A stretch of DNA of 64,000 nucleotides from the NCBI GenBank assembly GCA_036787955.1, contig DAIQOI010000004.1, positions 62,001 to 126,000 on the forward strand. Reading direction: 5' to 3'. The position numbers and the translations under genes were made by a program. Shown here one piece after another: positions 47,857 through 58,800 of this stretch; within the stretch, counting starts at the first letter, position 1; every line of letters starts with the position of its first letter. Under the pieces are notes generated by a model that was not told the origin of the DNA, did no database searches, and worked only from the letters and a program-made list of their open reading frames with translations. The DNA comes from UBA2336 sp036787955. Lineage in GTDB: Bacteria > Bacteroidota > Bacteroidia > Cytophagales > Cyclobacteriaceae.

Positions 47857-50680
47857 TGCTTAACAGCAGGAATATTAGGAACATTTTTAATGGATGCAGG
47901 TGCAACTTTTACAGGTTTTATCCGTTCTTCCGTCCTGCGCATTATTTCCTCTGTATTATCCTGTCGCAAATTATTCATAACCGGAGCCTGTTGTACATGA
48001 AAACCTATACCTCTGTCAGGCGGCATGTTATATACCTCCGGATGCAGATATTTTCCTCGCTCATTTCCGGTTTTTTCTTCCTCAACCACTACACGATATT
48101 TTTCGGCATATGGATCTTTGCGTATGCCCGTAACCTGCCACGACACCTTGAGCCCCGGCTGGCCGCCTGCTATCGTAAACCTGTTGCCCGAAATTTCCTG
48201 TTCGATATACACAGGGGCATGACCACCTATGCAGGTAAGCTGGTACCGGAAATCCTTATTTAAAGCCTCAAACCAGTTGGGCAAAGCAACAACAGCGCGT
48301 CCGTTTCCATCCAGGGTTACTACACCGTCATAAATATTCTTCATATCCGGTGACTCAACGAAAGAGTGGTTCAGGTACTTATTAGCCGGATCGAGCGGGT
48401 GATCGATTCTGAAAGTTCCGCTGGCTTTACTTAAGGCCCCGGCAATATGTACACGTCCATTAAAGTAACCGGCATATCCGCTCACATTTGTATTACTTCC
48501 ATAGACACCGATTCCGGCCCCTGTTGAGGTGCCAAACACTCCATATCCCGCCCCCGCGGTTGTCCCATATACACCAAATCCTGATCCTGCATGGCTACCC
48601 CATACACCAATACCTAAGGCACCCGTGCCGTTGTTTATGCCACGAACAGCCGTAGAAAAGCCACCCGGCGAAGTAGAAGTAACCTCTCCCAGTATGGCAT
48701 TGGCACTGGCTGATGTTGAGTTGGTCCTGCCATTCACCCCCGCCTGTGTGCCCGTGGTTGCAAAATGAATCCCCACCACCCCTATTCCATTCACATCAAA
48801 GCTACTGCCCTGCACACCTGCTTGGGTACCGTCTCCGGTTACACCTATGCTGTTTGCTCCATAGGCCACACCGGAAATACCCGAAACAAAATCACTGGAT
48901 ACGCTGGCCCATACTCCGGATCCATTTCCGGCAAGAATGGCGGTAGAGTTTCCTGCAGTATTTTCAAAATACCCGCCATACGTGCCACCTATACCACGCA
49001 CACCATAATTCTTACCCTGTCCGTACACACCTACACCTCGCACTATACCATCTTCAATAAATGTAAAACCCAAAGATCCAATGCTAGTCGCATCCGTTGT
49101 CGCAATTGCACCCAATACACCGTAACCTCTGTCTGCCGTATTTGAAAATGCTCCCGCAACACCGTTTTGTAACGCTGAACTACCTAAAATCCCGTATAAA
49201 CGCCCCGCTGCTGAAAGGGCAGGCCCATTTCCTGCTGTTGTACTAAAAAGTGTGGGCCCGTTATTTAACTGATCAGTTATTTCAAATCTGCCTACTGTTC
49301 CGTTGCCTCCGGTTTGGGTGATGTCCAGTAAAGGTCCTGCCGATGAAACAGATGCAGAGTAAGGCAGGGTAAATCCTCCTGCGTTATCCTCATCAGGCAT
49401 CCATTGCGTTCCATTCCACTTCAATACCTGACCCGTTGAAGGTGCGGTATTAGCCACCGGCTGGTTTTGTATCTGCACCACCGTAGGATTTGGATAAGTT
49501 CCGCTGAGGTTACCACCCGCTGCACCTCCCGGCGGTACCCCGCTGATGTTCACATTACCGGCTGCCGTTAAACGACCCTGGCCGTCAACCGTAAACGTAC
49601 CTACCTGTGTGGCCGAACCATAGCTGCCGGCTGTTACCGTGGTGTTGGACAAACTTACCGTGCCCGTGGTGGTAATCGGACCACCGGTTAATCCCGTGCC
49701 CGTATTAACGGTAGTTACAGTGCCCGTGCCCGCGTTGTCTGCATCAGGTACCCATTGCGCTCCATTCCACTTCAATACCTGACCCGTTGAAGGTGCGGTA
49801 TTAGCCACCGGCCGGTTTTGTATCTGCACCACCGTAGGATTTGGATAAGTCCCGCTCAGGTTACCACCCGCTGCACCTCCCGGCGGCACCCCGCTGATGT
49901 TCACATTACCGGCTGCCGTTAAACGACCCTGGCCGTCAACCGNNNNNNNNNNNNNNNNNNNNNNNNNNNNNNNNNNNNNNNNNNNNNNNNNNNNNNNNNN
50001 NNNNNNNNNNNNNNNNNNNNNNNNNNNNNNNNNNNNNNNNNNTTAACGGTAGTTACAGTGCCCGTGCCCGCGTTGTCTGCATCAGGTACCCATTGCGTTC
50101 CGTTCCACTTCAATACCTGACCCGTTGTTGCTCCCCCCTGTAATATTTTTCCGGGCGCCATGCCGGTAATTTTCGGATCTGTAACTGCTCCATTGGCAAG
50201 GTCTGCGGTATTAACCGAGCCATCAAGAATCTTTGCCGAAGTAATTGCATTATTGGCCACTGACGGATTGGGATAAGTGCCAGTCAGATCGCCACCTGCA
50301 GTTCCACCCGGACTAACTCCGTTTATGCTCACTGCATTGCCATTAGAAATACTAAGTACGCCTGTAACCGGACTAAAACTAAGCGTTTGGCTATCTGTGC
50401 CGGTACTATCTTCGATAATTACCCACACTGTACCTTCCCAGTAACAAAATTTATTAATCGTGCTGTCAAATACAATCAGCCCCTTTTCTGCATTTGTCAA
50501 AGGCATGGCCGTGCGTTGTTCAGTAGTAAGCCGGGGCACAAGAAAGCCCTGGTTATTACCGGGTGAATGTAACTCCAAAACTGCTTTTGGATTTGGATTG
50601 GTAGTACCTATACCAACCTGCGCACTGACTGAATAACATGAAATCAATGTAGTAACAATGAATAATTGAAAGATTTTCAT
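47853..50680 (-). CDS. Large exported surface protein with 117-residue repeats, interrupted by an assembly gap
   Basis: One gene that looks like two broken frames only because of 100 N at 49943-50042. It starts at 50680 with a signal peptide (MKIFQLFIVTTLISCYSVSAQ) and the VGIGTTNPNPKAVLELHSPG start usual for Bacteroidota tail-fibre-like surface proteins. Next come modules with GGNLSGTYPNPTVVQIQN and STGQVLKWNG, then GVYG/GVFG glycine-rich repeats, and a C-terminal domain (SPDMKNIYDGVVTLDGNGRA) found in many bacterial surface proteins. If the gap holds the 113 bases missing from a repeat unit, the frame is restored and the product is 946 residues. Further repeat copies would add 117 each. Probably an adhesin or tip protein for the type IX partner downstream. 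Confidence 0.8.
49381..50132 (-). repeat. Near-identical 351-bp tandem repeat within the surface protein gene
   Basis: The sequence 49592-49942 is one full unit (351 bp, 117 codons). A second, partial unit continues left to 49381 and a third continues right of the N gap from 50043 to about 50132. Copies differ at only a few bases, which would favour collapse in assembly. The unit encodes the VPDADNAGTGTVTTV, GRLTAAGNVNISGVPPGG and GTYPNPTVV modules. Confidence 0.85.
49943..50042. other. Assembly gap (exactly 100 N)
   Basis: A run of exactly 100 N, the usual filler for a gap of unknown size. Left and right flanks match positions 49591 and 49705 of the 351-bp repeat, so 113 bases, or 113 plus a multiple of 351, are missing. 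Confidence 0.97.
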
Positions 50681-50821
50681 GGTGAGAGGGATTTTCTGTA
50701 GTATGGTGGGAGTAATAATTTGTTTCTAAATTTAACAAATCCTTGAATATTATAAAAACATCTTCCTTTACTCTTTCCAAATTCTATATTTACAGCCCAA
50801 CCAGACAAATGCTCAATATTT

Positions 50822-51967
50822 ATGAAATTCGGAACCAAAGCCGTTCACGCAGGTGTTGAGCCCGACCCGACAACCGGCGCCATCATGACACCCATTTTTC
50901 AGACTTCCACCTACGTACAGGAAGAACCTGCCAAACACAAAGGTTATGCCTATGCACGGGGAGCCAATCCTACGCGGGCAGCTTTGCAAAAAAGTATAGC
51001 CGCTCTTGAAAACGGAAAGTATGCCCTGTGCTTTTCATCAGGCATGGGCGCCACCGACACGGTTATCAAACTACTCAACGCAGGCGATGAGGTAATCACC
51101 AGTAACGACCTGTATGGCGGTTCCTACCGGATGTTTAAACGGGTGTACGAAAGGCTGGGCATCCGCTTTCATTTTATTGATCTGACCCACACTGAAAACA
51201 TCATAAGCTGCATCAACAGCAAAACAAAACTCATATGGCTGGAAACGCCCAGCAACCCGCTGATGAACATTATTGATATTGCAGCCTGCGCTCAGATTGC
51301 CAAAGCACACAACCTGCTGGTTGCGGTTGACAACACGTTCGCATCGCCCTATCTTCAAAATCCATTAAGTCTGGGTGCAGACATTGTGATGCATTCGGTA
51401 ACCAAGTATCTCGGCGGGCATTCGGATGTAATAATGGGCGCGCTGGTAACCAACGATGAAAAGCTGCATCAGGAGCTGGCGTTCATTCAGAATTCGTGTG
51501 GTGCTGTGCCGGGCCCGCAGGATTGCTTTCTGGTGCTGCGCGGCATTAAGACCCTGCACCTGCGCATGGAACGGCATTGTCTGAATGGCAGAAAGGTTGC
51601 CGAATATTTGCAGTCACATCCGAAGGTTGGAAAAGTTTACTGGCCCGGATTTCCTGCTCATCCCAATCATGAAGTTGCCCGTAAACAGATGAAAGATTTT
51701 GGCGGCATGCTATCCTTCACCTTGAAAGATGATGATATAAATAAAGCCTTTGCTCTGATGAAAAACGTGAAGCTCTTTTCACTGGCCGAGTCTTTGGGCG
51801 GTGTGGAGTCACTCATCAACCATCCTGCCACTATGACGCACGCCAGCATACCACGAGAAGAGCGCATTAAAAACGGTCTCACCGATTCCCTCATCCGGCT
51901 AAGTATCGGCATTGAAGATGCGGATGATTTGGTAGAAGATCTGGACCAGGCGCTGAAAAAAATTTAA
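50822..51967 (+). CDS. Cystathionine gamma-synthase/lyase family PLP enzyme
   Basis: A 381-residue trans-sulfuration enzyme. PLP-site motifs are intact: YARGANPTRAALQ, CFSSGMGATDTVI, ETPSNPLMNIIDI, VDNTFASPYLQNPL and the Schiff-base Lys in HSVTKYLGGHSDVIMGA. The C-terminus has LAESLGGVESLINHPATMTH. Gamma-synthase, gamma-lyase and beta-lyase activities cannot be told apart from sequence alone. It has no sulfur-island operator upstream. It is divergent from the repeat surface protein. Confidence 0.92.
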   Translation: MKFGTKAVHAGVEPDPTTGAIMTPIFQTSTYVQEEPAKHKGYAYARGANPTRAALQKSIAALENGKYALCFSSGMGATDTVIKLLNAGDEVITSNDLYGGSYRMFKRVYERLGIRFHFIDLTHTENIISCINSKTKLIWLETPSNPLMNIIDIAACAQIAKAHNLLVAVDNTFASPYLQNPLSLGADIVMHSVTKYLGGHSDVIMGALVTNDEKLHQELAFIQNSCGAVPGPQDCFLVLRGIKTLHLRMERHCLNGRKVAEYLQSHPKVGKVYWPGFPAHPNHEVARKQMKDFGGMLSFTLKDDDINKAFALMKNVKLFSLAESLGGVESLINHPATMTHASIPREERIKNGLTDSLIRLSIGIEDADDLVEDLDQALKKI

Positions 51968-51971
51968 ACGG

Positions 51972-52017
51972 AAAAAAATTCAGGACCCAGTAAATAGCAG
52001 ATTACTGAATCCTGAAT
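51972..52017 (-). terminator. Rho-independent terminator of the basic exported protein gene
   Basis: On the minus strand ATTCAGGA and TCCTGAAT close a long hairpin with an inner CAGTAA/TTACTG stem, followed by eight T. It lies 10 bp past the stop of the gene at 52028. Confidence 0.75.
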
Positions 52018-52027
52018 CCCGTACAAC

Positions 52028-52348
52028 TTAATTTCTGTCAAGATTATTGTGCTTTGCCCTGCGGATATTGCGACTGGCACGGTCTTGCTTGCGCTCGATG
52101 CGTGCTTTTTCAGTCGGTGATACTTCGCCGTCAGCTTTGGCCCTGCGCTCTACCCGGCGGATGTGGCGTTGTTGCGTGTTGAGCGCTGCAGCCTCGCCCG
52201 GGGTTAACTCTCCGCTGGCGCGTCCCTGGGCTATGCGGGCACGCTGGGCCTTCTGTCGTGTATCGGCACGTGGTGTTTGCGACTGGGCAAACGATGTGAT
52301 AGTGAGGACCAACATCAACACAGACGTTGCTAAAATAAACTTTCTCAT
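52028..52348 (-). CDS. Small basic exported protein with an internal 27-residue duplication
   Basis: A 106-residue protein with a signal peptide (MRKFILATSVLMLVLTITSFAQ). The mature part is very rich in Arg and Lys. Residues 44-70 and 72-98 are a direct repeat of the form A-S/D-G-E-x-T/S-P-x-E, ending R-x-x-R-R-A, probably two helices that pack on each other. The DGE motif recalls a calcium-loop start but is too short for an EF hand. Function unknown. It ends at its own terminator. Confidence 0.75.
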   Translation of the reverse strand: MRKFILATSVLMLVLTITSFAQSQTPRADTRQKAQRARIAQGRASGELTPGEAAALNTQQRHIRRVERRAKADGEVSPTEKARIERKQDRASRNIRRAKHNNLDRN

Positions 52349-52397
52349 AACTGATTCGGATTTAACTGCACGTTTGACCCCCGGAAAGCAAGGAGGT

Positions 52398-54452
52398 TTA
52401 ATTTGTCTGCTTATAAAATTTTATCACAAAACGGCTGCCCTTCAACGGGGCAGTATCCAGTTCAATAACTGCTTTCAGTCTGTCGGCCAGTATCTTCACA
52501 ATAGCCAGTCCAAGACCGTTTGAACTTTCACCGCCCGTAGGCCTTGCGCTGAGCTTCTTGAATTTCTGAAACAGGAACTTCCGGTCTTCATCTGTAAATC
52601 CGGGGCCGTTATCTTTTACACTGAAGAATGGAACTCCCATCTGCTCACCGGTTTCTATGATTACCTGTGAACCAAAGGGAGAAAACTTGACAGCATTGGA
52701 AATAAGATTATCGGCTATGCGGGTAAGGTAGTCGATGTCGGCTGTAACCGTTACGGGGCTTCCGTTAAAATTCAGTTGTATGTTTTTGGCCCGGGCTGCC
52801 TGCTGGAAAGCCGCCACCCGATCGCGGAGCAGTTCCTGTAAATTGACCTTTTGCATTTGCGGCACCCGGTTTACATCCAGTGCACTGACATCCAGCAGGT
52901 CGGTAATCAGGTCCAAACCGCCACGCGTGGCATTCCGTATCAGCTCAATGTATTTTTTCTGGTTGTCATTTAACGGACCTTCCATCAAAATAAGGTCCGT
53001 CAGTCCGTTTATACGGTTCAACGGAGATTTTAAATCATGCGCCACAATATTCATGAGCGTGTCCTTTTCATGATTTAATCGCTCCAGCTCTTCAACATGG
53101 CGTGCCAATTGTTCGTTTTGTTGAAGTATTTCTTCCCGCTGTTTTTCAATTTCCTGCTTTTGCTGCAATAACCTGTTGGCTGCTTCCCTGCGTTTTTTAT
53201 TGTTATACCATAGCACGGTGATAAGGGCAGAGGTTAATGCAACTATGATAATCAAAGTGATGTTTTGAACACGTTGTGCACGGATGATGGACTGATTGCG
53301 CGCTTCATTGGCCTTCAGTAAGCTGTTTTCACTTTCCTTCTTTTCCATCTCAAGCTGAAACTGCAGCTTTTCAATTTGCCGGGCCAAATCCACATTGGTC
53401 AGTTTTTCTTTCAAAATAAGATACTGATTGGTATAGCGGTTGGCTTCTGTTATTTTACCCCGCTGCTCCATAATCTTGCTGAGGTAAAAATTGGCATCGC
53501 GGTGCAGATGCTGATAAGCATTTATATCAAGATTCAAAACGGAGCGCAGGTATTTTTCGGCCTCGTCATACCGGGCAAGATGATAATCAATCATACCCAT
53601 CAGTAATTCAGCACGGGGCTTTAACCGGGTATTGTTGGTTGCGAGTACCTGTTCATAGGCCAGATCGGCCATGCTATCGGCTTTGTGAAGTTGATTGTTT
53701 TTGACAAGAAACTCAGCCCAGTTCAGGCGGACTTCCGTCTGGCTAATCCTGTCTTTAATTCTTGTTGCTATGGAATCAGCTTTTTCAAAACAACGCTCGG
53801 CTTCTTTAAAGTTTTTTAATTCACTGTACACAAGTCCCAACTCCATTAACGATGAAAGCAGGGTACGGGGTTCTCCCACTTTTTTTCTCAAAGCATACGC
53901 TTTAAGCGATACATCAAGCGCTTTCTCGTAATCGTTTTGGGATTTATAAATATGAGATAGACTGCGGTACACGTAGGCCAGGCCTGTTGCATCATTTTTA
54001 CTTTCGAAAAGCCGCTGGGCTTCAATCAGGTTTTTAAATGCTCGTTCATAATCACCCTGATCATAGAACAATCGGCCAAAGTTATTGTAACTATACGCCA
54101 GTTGAATGGTGTCTTTCTGTTGCCGGGCAACTTCGATAGCGCGGACATGATAATCGAATGATGATCGGAAGTCGCCTTTGTAGGCTTTGGCCAGTCCGAT
54201 AAAACTTAACGGTTTGGACAGGCTCTTTTGCAGTTTCAGTTCCTGCCCTATTTCGTAGGCACGGGTGCAGTACCAAATCGTGCTGTCGGGATGTGACAAG
54301 CGGTATGCAAATCCGATCTCATTCAAAATATCAAACTGCTGCCCGAGGCTGGCAGATTTCAGGGCCTTCCTTAGGCTGTCAATCCGTGAGAATTGCTGGG
54401 CTGAGGTATTGGAAAGGACTAAAAAGAAAAGGAAAATCGGGGTAAGACGCAC
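52398..54452 (-). CDS. TPR-containing sensor histidine kinase
   Basis: A 684-residue membrane kinase. A signal peptide (to about residue 18) precedes TPRs in the periplasm (about 40-360). A membrane segment (ITLIIIVALTSALITVLWY) and a coiled coil follow, then the phospho-acceptor H-box NIVAHDLKSPLNR and the ATPase domain (NLISNAVKFSP, VKDNGPGF, GLGLAIVKILADRL). The sensing TPR part suggests response to protein or peptide partners. The start is a GTG at 54452: no ATG lies nearby, the signal peptide begins there and a -7 box stands 20 bp upstream. No response regulator is adjacent. Confidence 0.9.
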   Translation of the reverse strand: MRLTPIFLFFLVLSNTSAQQFSRIDSLRKALKSASLGQQFDILNEIGFAYRLSHPDSTIWYCTRAYEIGQELKLQKSLSKPLSFIGLAKAYKGDFRSSFDYHVRAIEVARQQKDTIQLAYSYNNFGRLFYDQGDYERAFKNLIEAQRLFESKNDATGLAYVYRSLSHIYKSQNDYEKALDVSLKAYALRKKVGEPRTLLSSLMELGLVYSELKNFKEAERCFEKADSIATRIKDRISQTEVRLNWAEFLVKNNQLHKADSMADLAYEQVLATNNTRLKPRAELLMGMIDYHLARYDEAEKYLRSVLNLDINAYQHLHRDANFYLSKIMEQRGKITEANRYTNQYLILKEKLTNVDLARQIEKLQFQLEMEKKESENSLLKANEARNQSIIRAQRVQNITLIIIVALTSALITVLWYNNKKRREAANRLLQQKQEIEKQREEILQQNEQLARHVEELERLNHEKDTLMNIVAHDLKSPLNRINGLTDLILMEGPLNDNQKKYIELIRNATRGGLDLITDLLDVSALDVNRVPQMQKVNLQELLRDRVAAFQQAARAKNIQLNFNGSPVTVTADIDYLTRIADNLISNAVKFSPFGSQVIIETGEQMGVPFFSVKDNGPGFTDEDRKFLFQKFKKLSARPTGGESSNGLGLAIVKILADRLKAVIELDTAPLKGSRFVIKFYKQTN

Positions 54453-54471
54453 TTTTTCAGAAATTTTAGCG

Positions 54472-54479
54472 CAAAGTTA
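54472..54479 (-). promoter_or_regulatory. -7 box of the histidine kinase gene
   Basis: TAACTTTG on the minus strand is a perfect TAnnTTTG match, 19 bp before the GTG start at 54452. No clear -33 TTG is seen. Confidence 0.5.
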
Positions 54480-54509
54480 GCACGATTCGCCTGCCCCTGA
54501 AACCAGGGT

Positions 54510-55733
54510 CTATTCTTCCACAAAATTCAAATCCCGGCCAAATGTTTCGGAAAGAAAATGGAGTGACACCAGCGCAATCAGTATTGTGCCTGTTCCAACC
54601 ACCAACGCGCCCTTCACGATTCCGTAATTTTCGCGTAATGTTTCAAAGATGAGGGTGAGCGGCACCACCGTGCCGCGAATAAAGTTGGGTACGGAAGTGG
54701 CAACCGTAGAGCGCAAATTGGTGCCAAACTGCTCGGCAGCAATGGTAACAAATAACGCCCAGTAACCCACTCCAAATCCTAACAGAAAACAGGTAAAGAA
54801 AAAGAAGAAGGTGGTTTTGACAGGTGCGGCCAGATACAGCAGGATGAAGGCCATGGTAAGCAGAATGTATATAAAAACCACCTTTCTCCTGGACCGCACC
54901 CATTGGCTGAGTACCCCGCTGCTTAAATCACCACCCACCAGGCCAAGGTAACTGTACATCACCGCATCACCGGCAAGTACCGGCTCAGGAAATCCAAGAG
55001 CGGATGCAAATTCGGGCGAAAAAGTTATTAGGATACCAATGGTAAACCAGATCGGTAAGCCTATCAGAATGCAGTTCACAAACCGTTTAAAGCGATCGAA
55101 GTTATTGAACAATTGCAAAAAATTACCCCGCTGAACCTGTTGTTGCCGCACCTGCAAAAACATACCCGATTCAAAAACACTGATACGGGCTATAAGCAAC
55201 AGCAAACCCAAACCACCACCAATCCAGTACGACACCTGCCAGTCGAATATGCGGGCGATAAAATTGGCCAGCACCGCACCCAACAACCCTACGCTGGCCA
55301 CCAGTGTGGTTCCATAGCCCCGCAGGCGCGCGGGCAGAACTTCCGAAACCAGTGTTATGCCAGCACCCAGTTCTCCGGCCAGCCCTATACCTGCAATAAA
55401 CCTAAGCCAGGCATATTGCTGTACCGATGTAACAAAACCATTGGCAATGTTGGCCAGCGAGTACAACAAAATCGATCCAAACAGAACCGACAGGCGTCCA
55501 CGCTTATCGCCCATAATTCCCCAGATCACACCCCCCACCAACAGGCCGGTCATCTGCACGCGCAGCAGAAATTCACCCTCGCCAAATCTGGCTTCCTGCG
55601 GAACGCCCAATGCGGCCAGGCTCGGTATCCTTACAATGCTGAAAAGCAACAAATCATAGATATCTACAAAGTATCCCAGTGCCGCTACTATCACCGGAAT
55701 ACTGAACAATCTTCGCCAGTCGTCTTTCTGCAT
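54510..55733 (-). CDS. Major facilitator superfamily transporter
   Basis: A 407-residue inner-membrane protein with about 12 hydrophobic segments. The loop 2-3 signature GDKRGRLSVLFG (from GIMGDKRGR) and the FIAGIGLAGELGAGITLVSEVLPARLRGYG stretch fit the metabolite:H+ symporter (organic acid or aromatic acid) branch of the MFS. ATG 55733 is used; a GTG at 55748 would add five residues. The substrate is unknown. It stands alone, divergent from the BNR protein. Confidence 0.85.
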   Translation of the reverse strand: MQKDDWRRLFSIPVIVAALGYFVDIYDLLLFSIVRIPSLAALGVPQEARFGEGEFLLRVQMTGLLVGGVIWGIMGDKRGRLSVLFGSILLYSLANIANGFVTSVQQYAWLRFIAGIGLAGELGAGITLVSEVLPARLRGYGTTLVASVGLLGAVLANFIARIFDWQVSYWIGGGLGLLLLIARISVFESGMFLQVRQQQVQRGNFLQLFNNFDRFKRFVNCILIGLPIWFTIGILITFSPEFASALGFPEPVLAGDAVMYSYLGLVGGDLSSGVLSQWVRSRRKVVFIYILLTMAFILLYLAAPVKTTFFFFFTCFLLGFGVGYWALFVTIAAEQFGTNLRSTVATSVPNFIRGTVVPLTLIFETLRENYGIVKGALVVGTGTILIALVSLHFLSETFGRDLNFVEE

Positions 55734-55864
55734 AAGAAAACAGCCCACAAAATAGAGGACTTGAGGTAAACAGCAAATACCTTTTAAATACCACTAAAGG
55801 AAATCCGTAAGGTTAATTAACCGAATCCCGTTATACTGTAAGCCGTTCAAAACCATTTGTATCC

Positions 55865-58800
55865 ATGAAAAAACTATACCTGTTATTGGTTATCATCTGG
55901 GTTGCAGGGTCAGGGATGGCACAACGCAAACCCGCAACTTCGGCAACCCCAGTCGTATCTTATGATCAGAAGCTTTTCCAGGCCCTTGAATGGCGCAGTA
56001 TTGGCCCGTATCGCGGAGGCCGCAGCGCTGCCGTTACCGGCGTTCCCGGAAAACCTTTGCTGTATTATTTCGGTTCAACCGGTGGAGGAGTATGGCGGAC
56101 CACCGATGGTGGTCAGACCTGGGAAAACATCTCCGATGGTTTCTTCGGTGGATCAATCGGTGCGGTGGCGGTAAGCGAATCCGACCCGAACGTTATTTAT
56201 GTAGGCGGTGGCGAAAAGACCGTGCGGGGCAACGTATCCTATGGTTACGGCATGTGGAAGTCGGTGGATGCCGGCAAAACCTGGTTTAATATCGGCCTCA
56301 ACGAATCCCGCCACATACCACGCGTGCGTATTCACCCGCAGAACCCTGATGTCGTGTACGCTGCCGTGCTGGGCGATTTATTTAAATCAACACAGGAACG
56401 GGGTGTATATAAATCAACCGATGGCGGCAAAACCTGGAGGCGCGTACTTTTTGCCAATGCCGATGCCGGTGCAGTGGATCTGTGCTTCGACCCCAACAAC
56501 CCGCGCATCATGTACGCCACTACCTGGCGCGTGCGCAGAACCCCCTACAGCCTGGAAAGCGGTGGCGAGGGCTCGGCCATGTGGAAAAGCACCGATGGAG
56601 GAGAAACCTGGACCAACATTTCCGGTAATCAGGGACTACCGAAAGGTATCTGGGGGATTGTGGGCGTAAGCGTATCGCCTGTTAACTCCAACCGGGTATA
56701 TGCCATCATCGAAAATGAAAATGGAGGCGTTTACCGCAGCGATGATGCCGGTAAAACCTGGCGCAAAATGAACGATGACCGTGCCCTGCGGCAGCGCGCC
56801 TGGTATTACACCCGCATCTATGCCGATACAAAGGACGAAGACATGGTGTATGTGGTAAATGTCTCCTATCACCGCTCAAAAGACGGAGGCCGCACTTTTC
56901 AGGCCTTTAACGCCCCGCATGGCGATCACCACGACCTGTGGATTGCCCCGGAAGACAACCAACGCATGATTATTGCCGATGATGGTGGGGCCCAGGTAAG
57001 TTTTGATGGCGGTGAAAACTGGACCACCTACATGAACCAGCCCACTGCGCAGTTCTACCGGGTAACCACCGACAATGCATTTCCCTATCGCATTTACGGT
57101 GCCCAGCAGGACAACAGCACCGTGCGCATTTATCACCGCACCGATGGCTTTGCCATTACCGAAGCCGACTGGGAAGAAACAGCCGGAAGTGAGAGCGGGC
57201 ACCTGGCCCCCGACCCTGCCGACCCGGATATCGTGTATGGCGGAAACTATGGCGGACTGCTGGAAATGCAAAACCACCGAACCAAAGAAAGCCGCGCTGT
57301 AAACGTGTGGCCCAACAACCCAATGGGTCATGGGGTAGAGGATATGAAATACCGCTTCCAATGGAACTTCCCCATCTTCTTCTCCCCGCACAACCCAAAG
57401 AAACTGTACACCACATCCAACCACGTGCATGTAACCTACAATGGCGGACAAAGCTGGGAAGTTATCAGCCCGGATTTAACCCGAAACGACAAAAGTAAAA
57501 TGGGCCCTTCAGGCGGACCGATCACCAAAGACAATACCAGTGTGGAATACTACTGTACCATATTCGCAGCTGGTGAGTCGCCTTATGAAAAGGATTTCAT
57601 CGTTACCGGTTCGGATGACGGACTGGTGTATGCTACCACAGACGGAGGTAAGGAGTGGAAAAATATTACTCCTAAAGACATGCCCGAATGGATGATGATT
57701 AACAGCGTTGAATTTGATCCTTTTACAAAAGGTGGAATCTACATTGCCGGCACCCGGTACAAGCTGGGCGATTACCAGCCGTACCTTTATAAAACCAAGG
57801 ATTATGGCAAAACCTGGACAAAAATTACCAACGGTATTGATCCGGGCCACTTCACCCGCGTGCTGCGTGCCGACCCGAAACGCAAAGGTTTACTCTATGC
57901 CGGTACCGAATCGGGCATGTACATTTCGTTTGATGACGGAGCCAGCTGGCAGTCGTTCCAGCTCAATCTGCCCATTGTTCCCATTACCGACCTGACAATT
58001 AAAAACGACAACCTGATTGCTGCCACACAAGGACGCAGTTTCTGGCTGATTGACGACCTTACACCTCTGCACCAGCTTAATGACCAGATTGCCAAAAGCG
58101 ATTTCCATTTGTTTAAACCCATGCCCAGTTACAGGATGGGACCTGCCTTTACTTTTGGACGTGCACCTAAAAACGCAGGCCAAAACCACCCGGGAGGGGT
58201 TATGGTGCACTACTACCTGAAAGACACCACCAAAGCCGAGGTGAGCCTTGAGTTTTTGGAGTTGAATGGTAAGTTGATAAAAAAGTATTCTACCAGGCCG
58301 AATACAAAAAACAAGGAAGAGAAACTAACCCTGAGCAAGCCCGGCATGAACCGCTTTGTGTGGAACATGCGCTACCCGGATGCCGAGCGTTTTGATGGAC
58401 TCATTTTATGGGCCGCCTCATTAAACGGCCCGCGGGCACTTCCCGGCACCTACAAAGTGCGGCTTACCGTAAATGGTAAGAGCATGGAAACCGAATTCGA
58501 AATTTTAAAAGACCCGCGCAGCACCGGCAGTGATGAAGACCTGAAAGCTCAGTTTAACTTTCAGCAGGAGGTACTGGCCAAAGTAAGTGAAACGCATGTT
58601 GCCATCCGAAAAATCAGGCAGGCCCGCGAGCAGATCAACAGGGCAATTGATCCAATAAAAGATCAGAAAGACACCATGAAAGATGTGCTCGACAAAGCCA
58701 AAAGCATACAGGATGCCATGCGCACCATTGAAGAAACCCTTTACCAGACCAAAAACCGAAGTGGCCAGGACCCTTTAAATTTTCCTATACGCCTCAACAA

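Noticed and set aside
49381..50132. Repeats as a possible CRISPR array or mobile element
   Set aside because: The unit is 351 bp, in frame, and codes for a protein module. There are no spacers or transposase.
47853..50680. Two separate genes, one on each side of the N gap
   Set aside because: The frame offset of two bases comes from the arbitrary 100 N. The 113-base repair joins them in frame.
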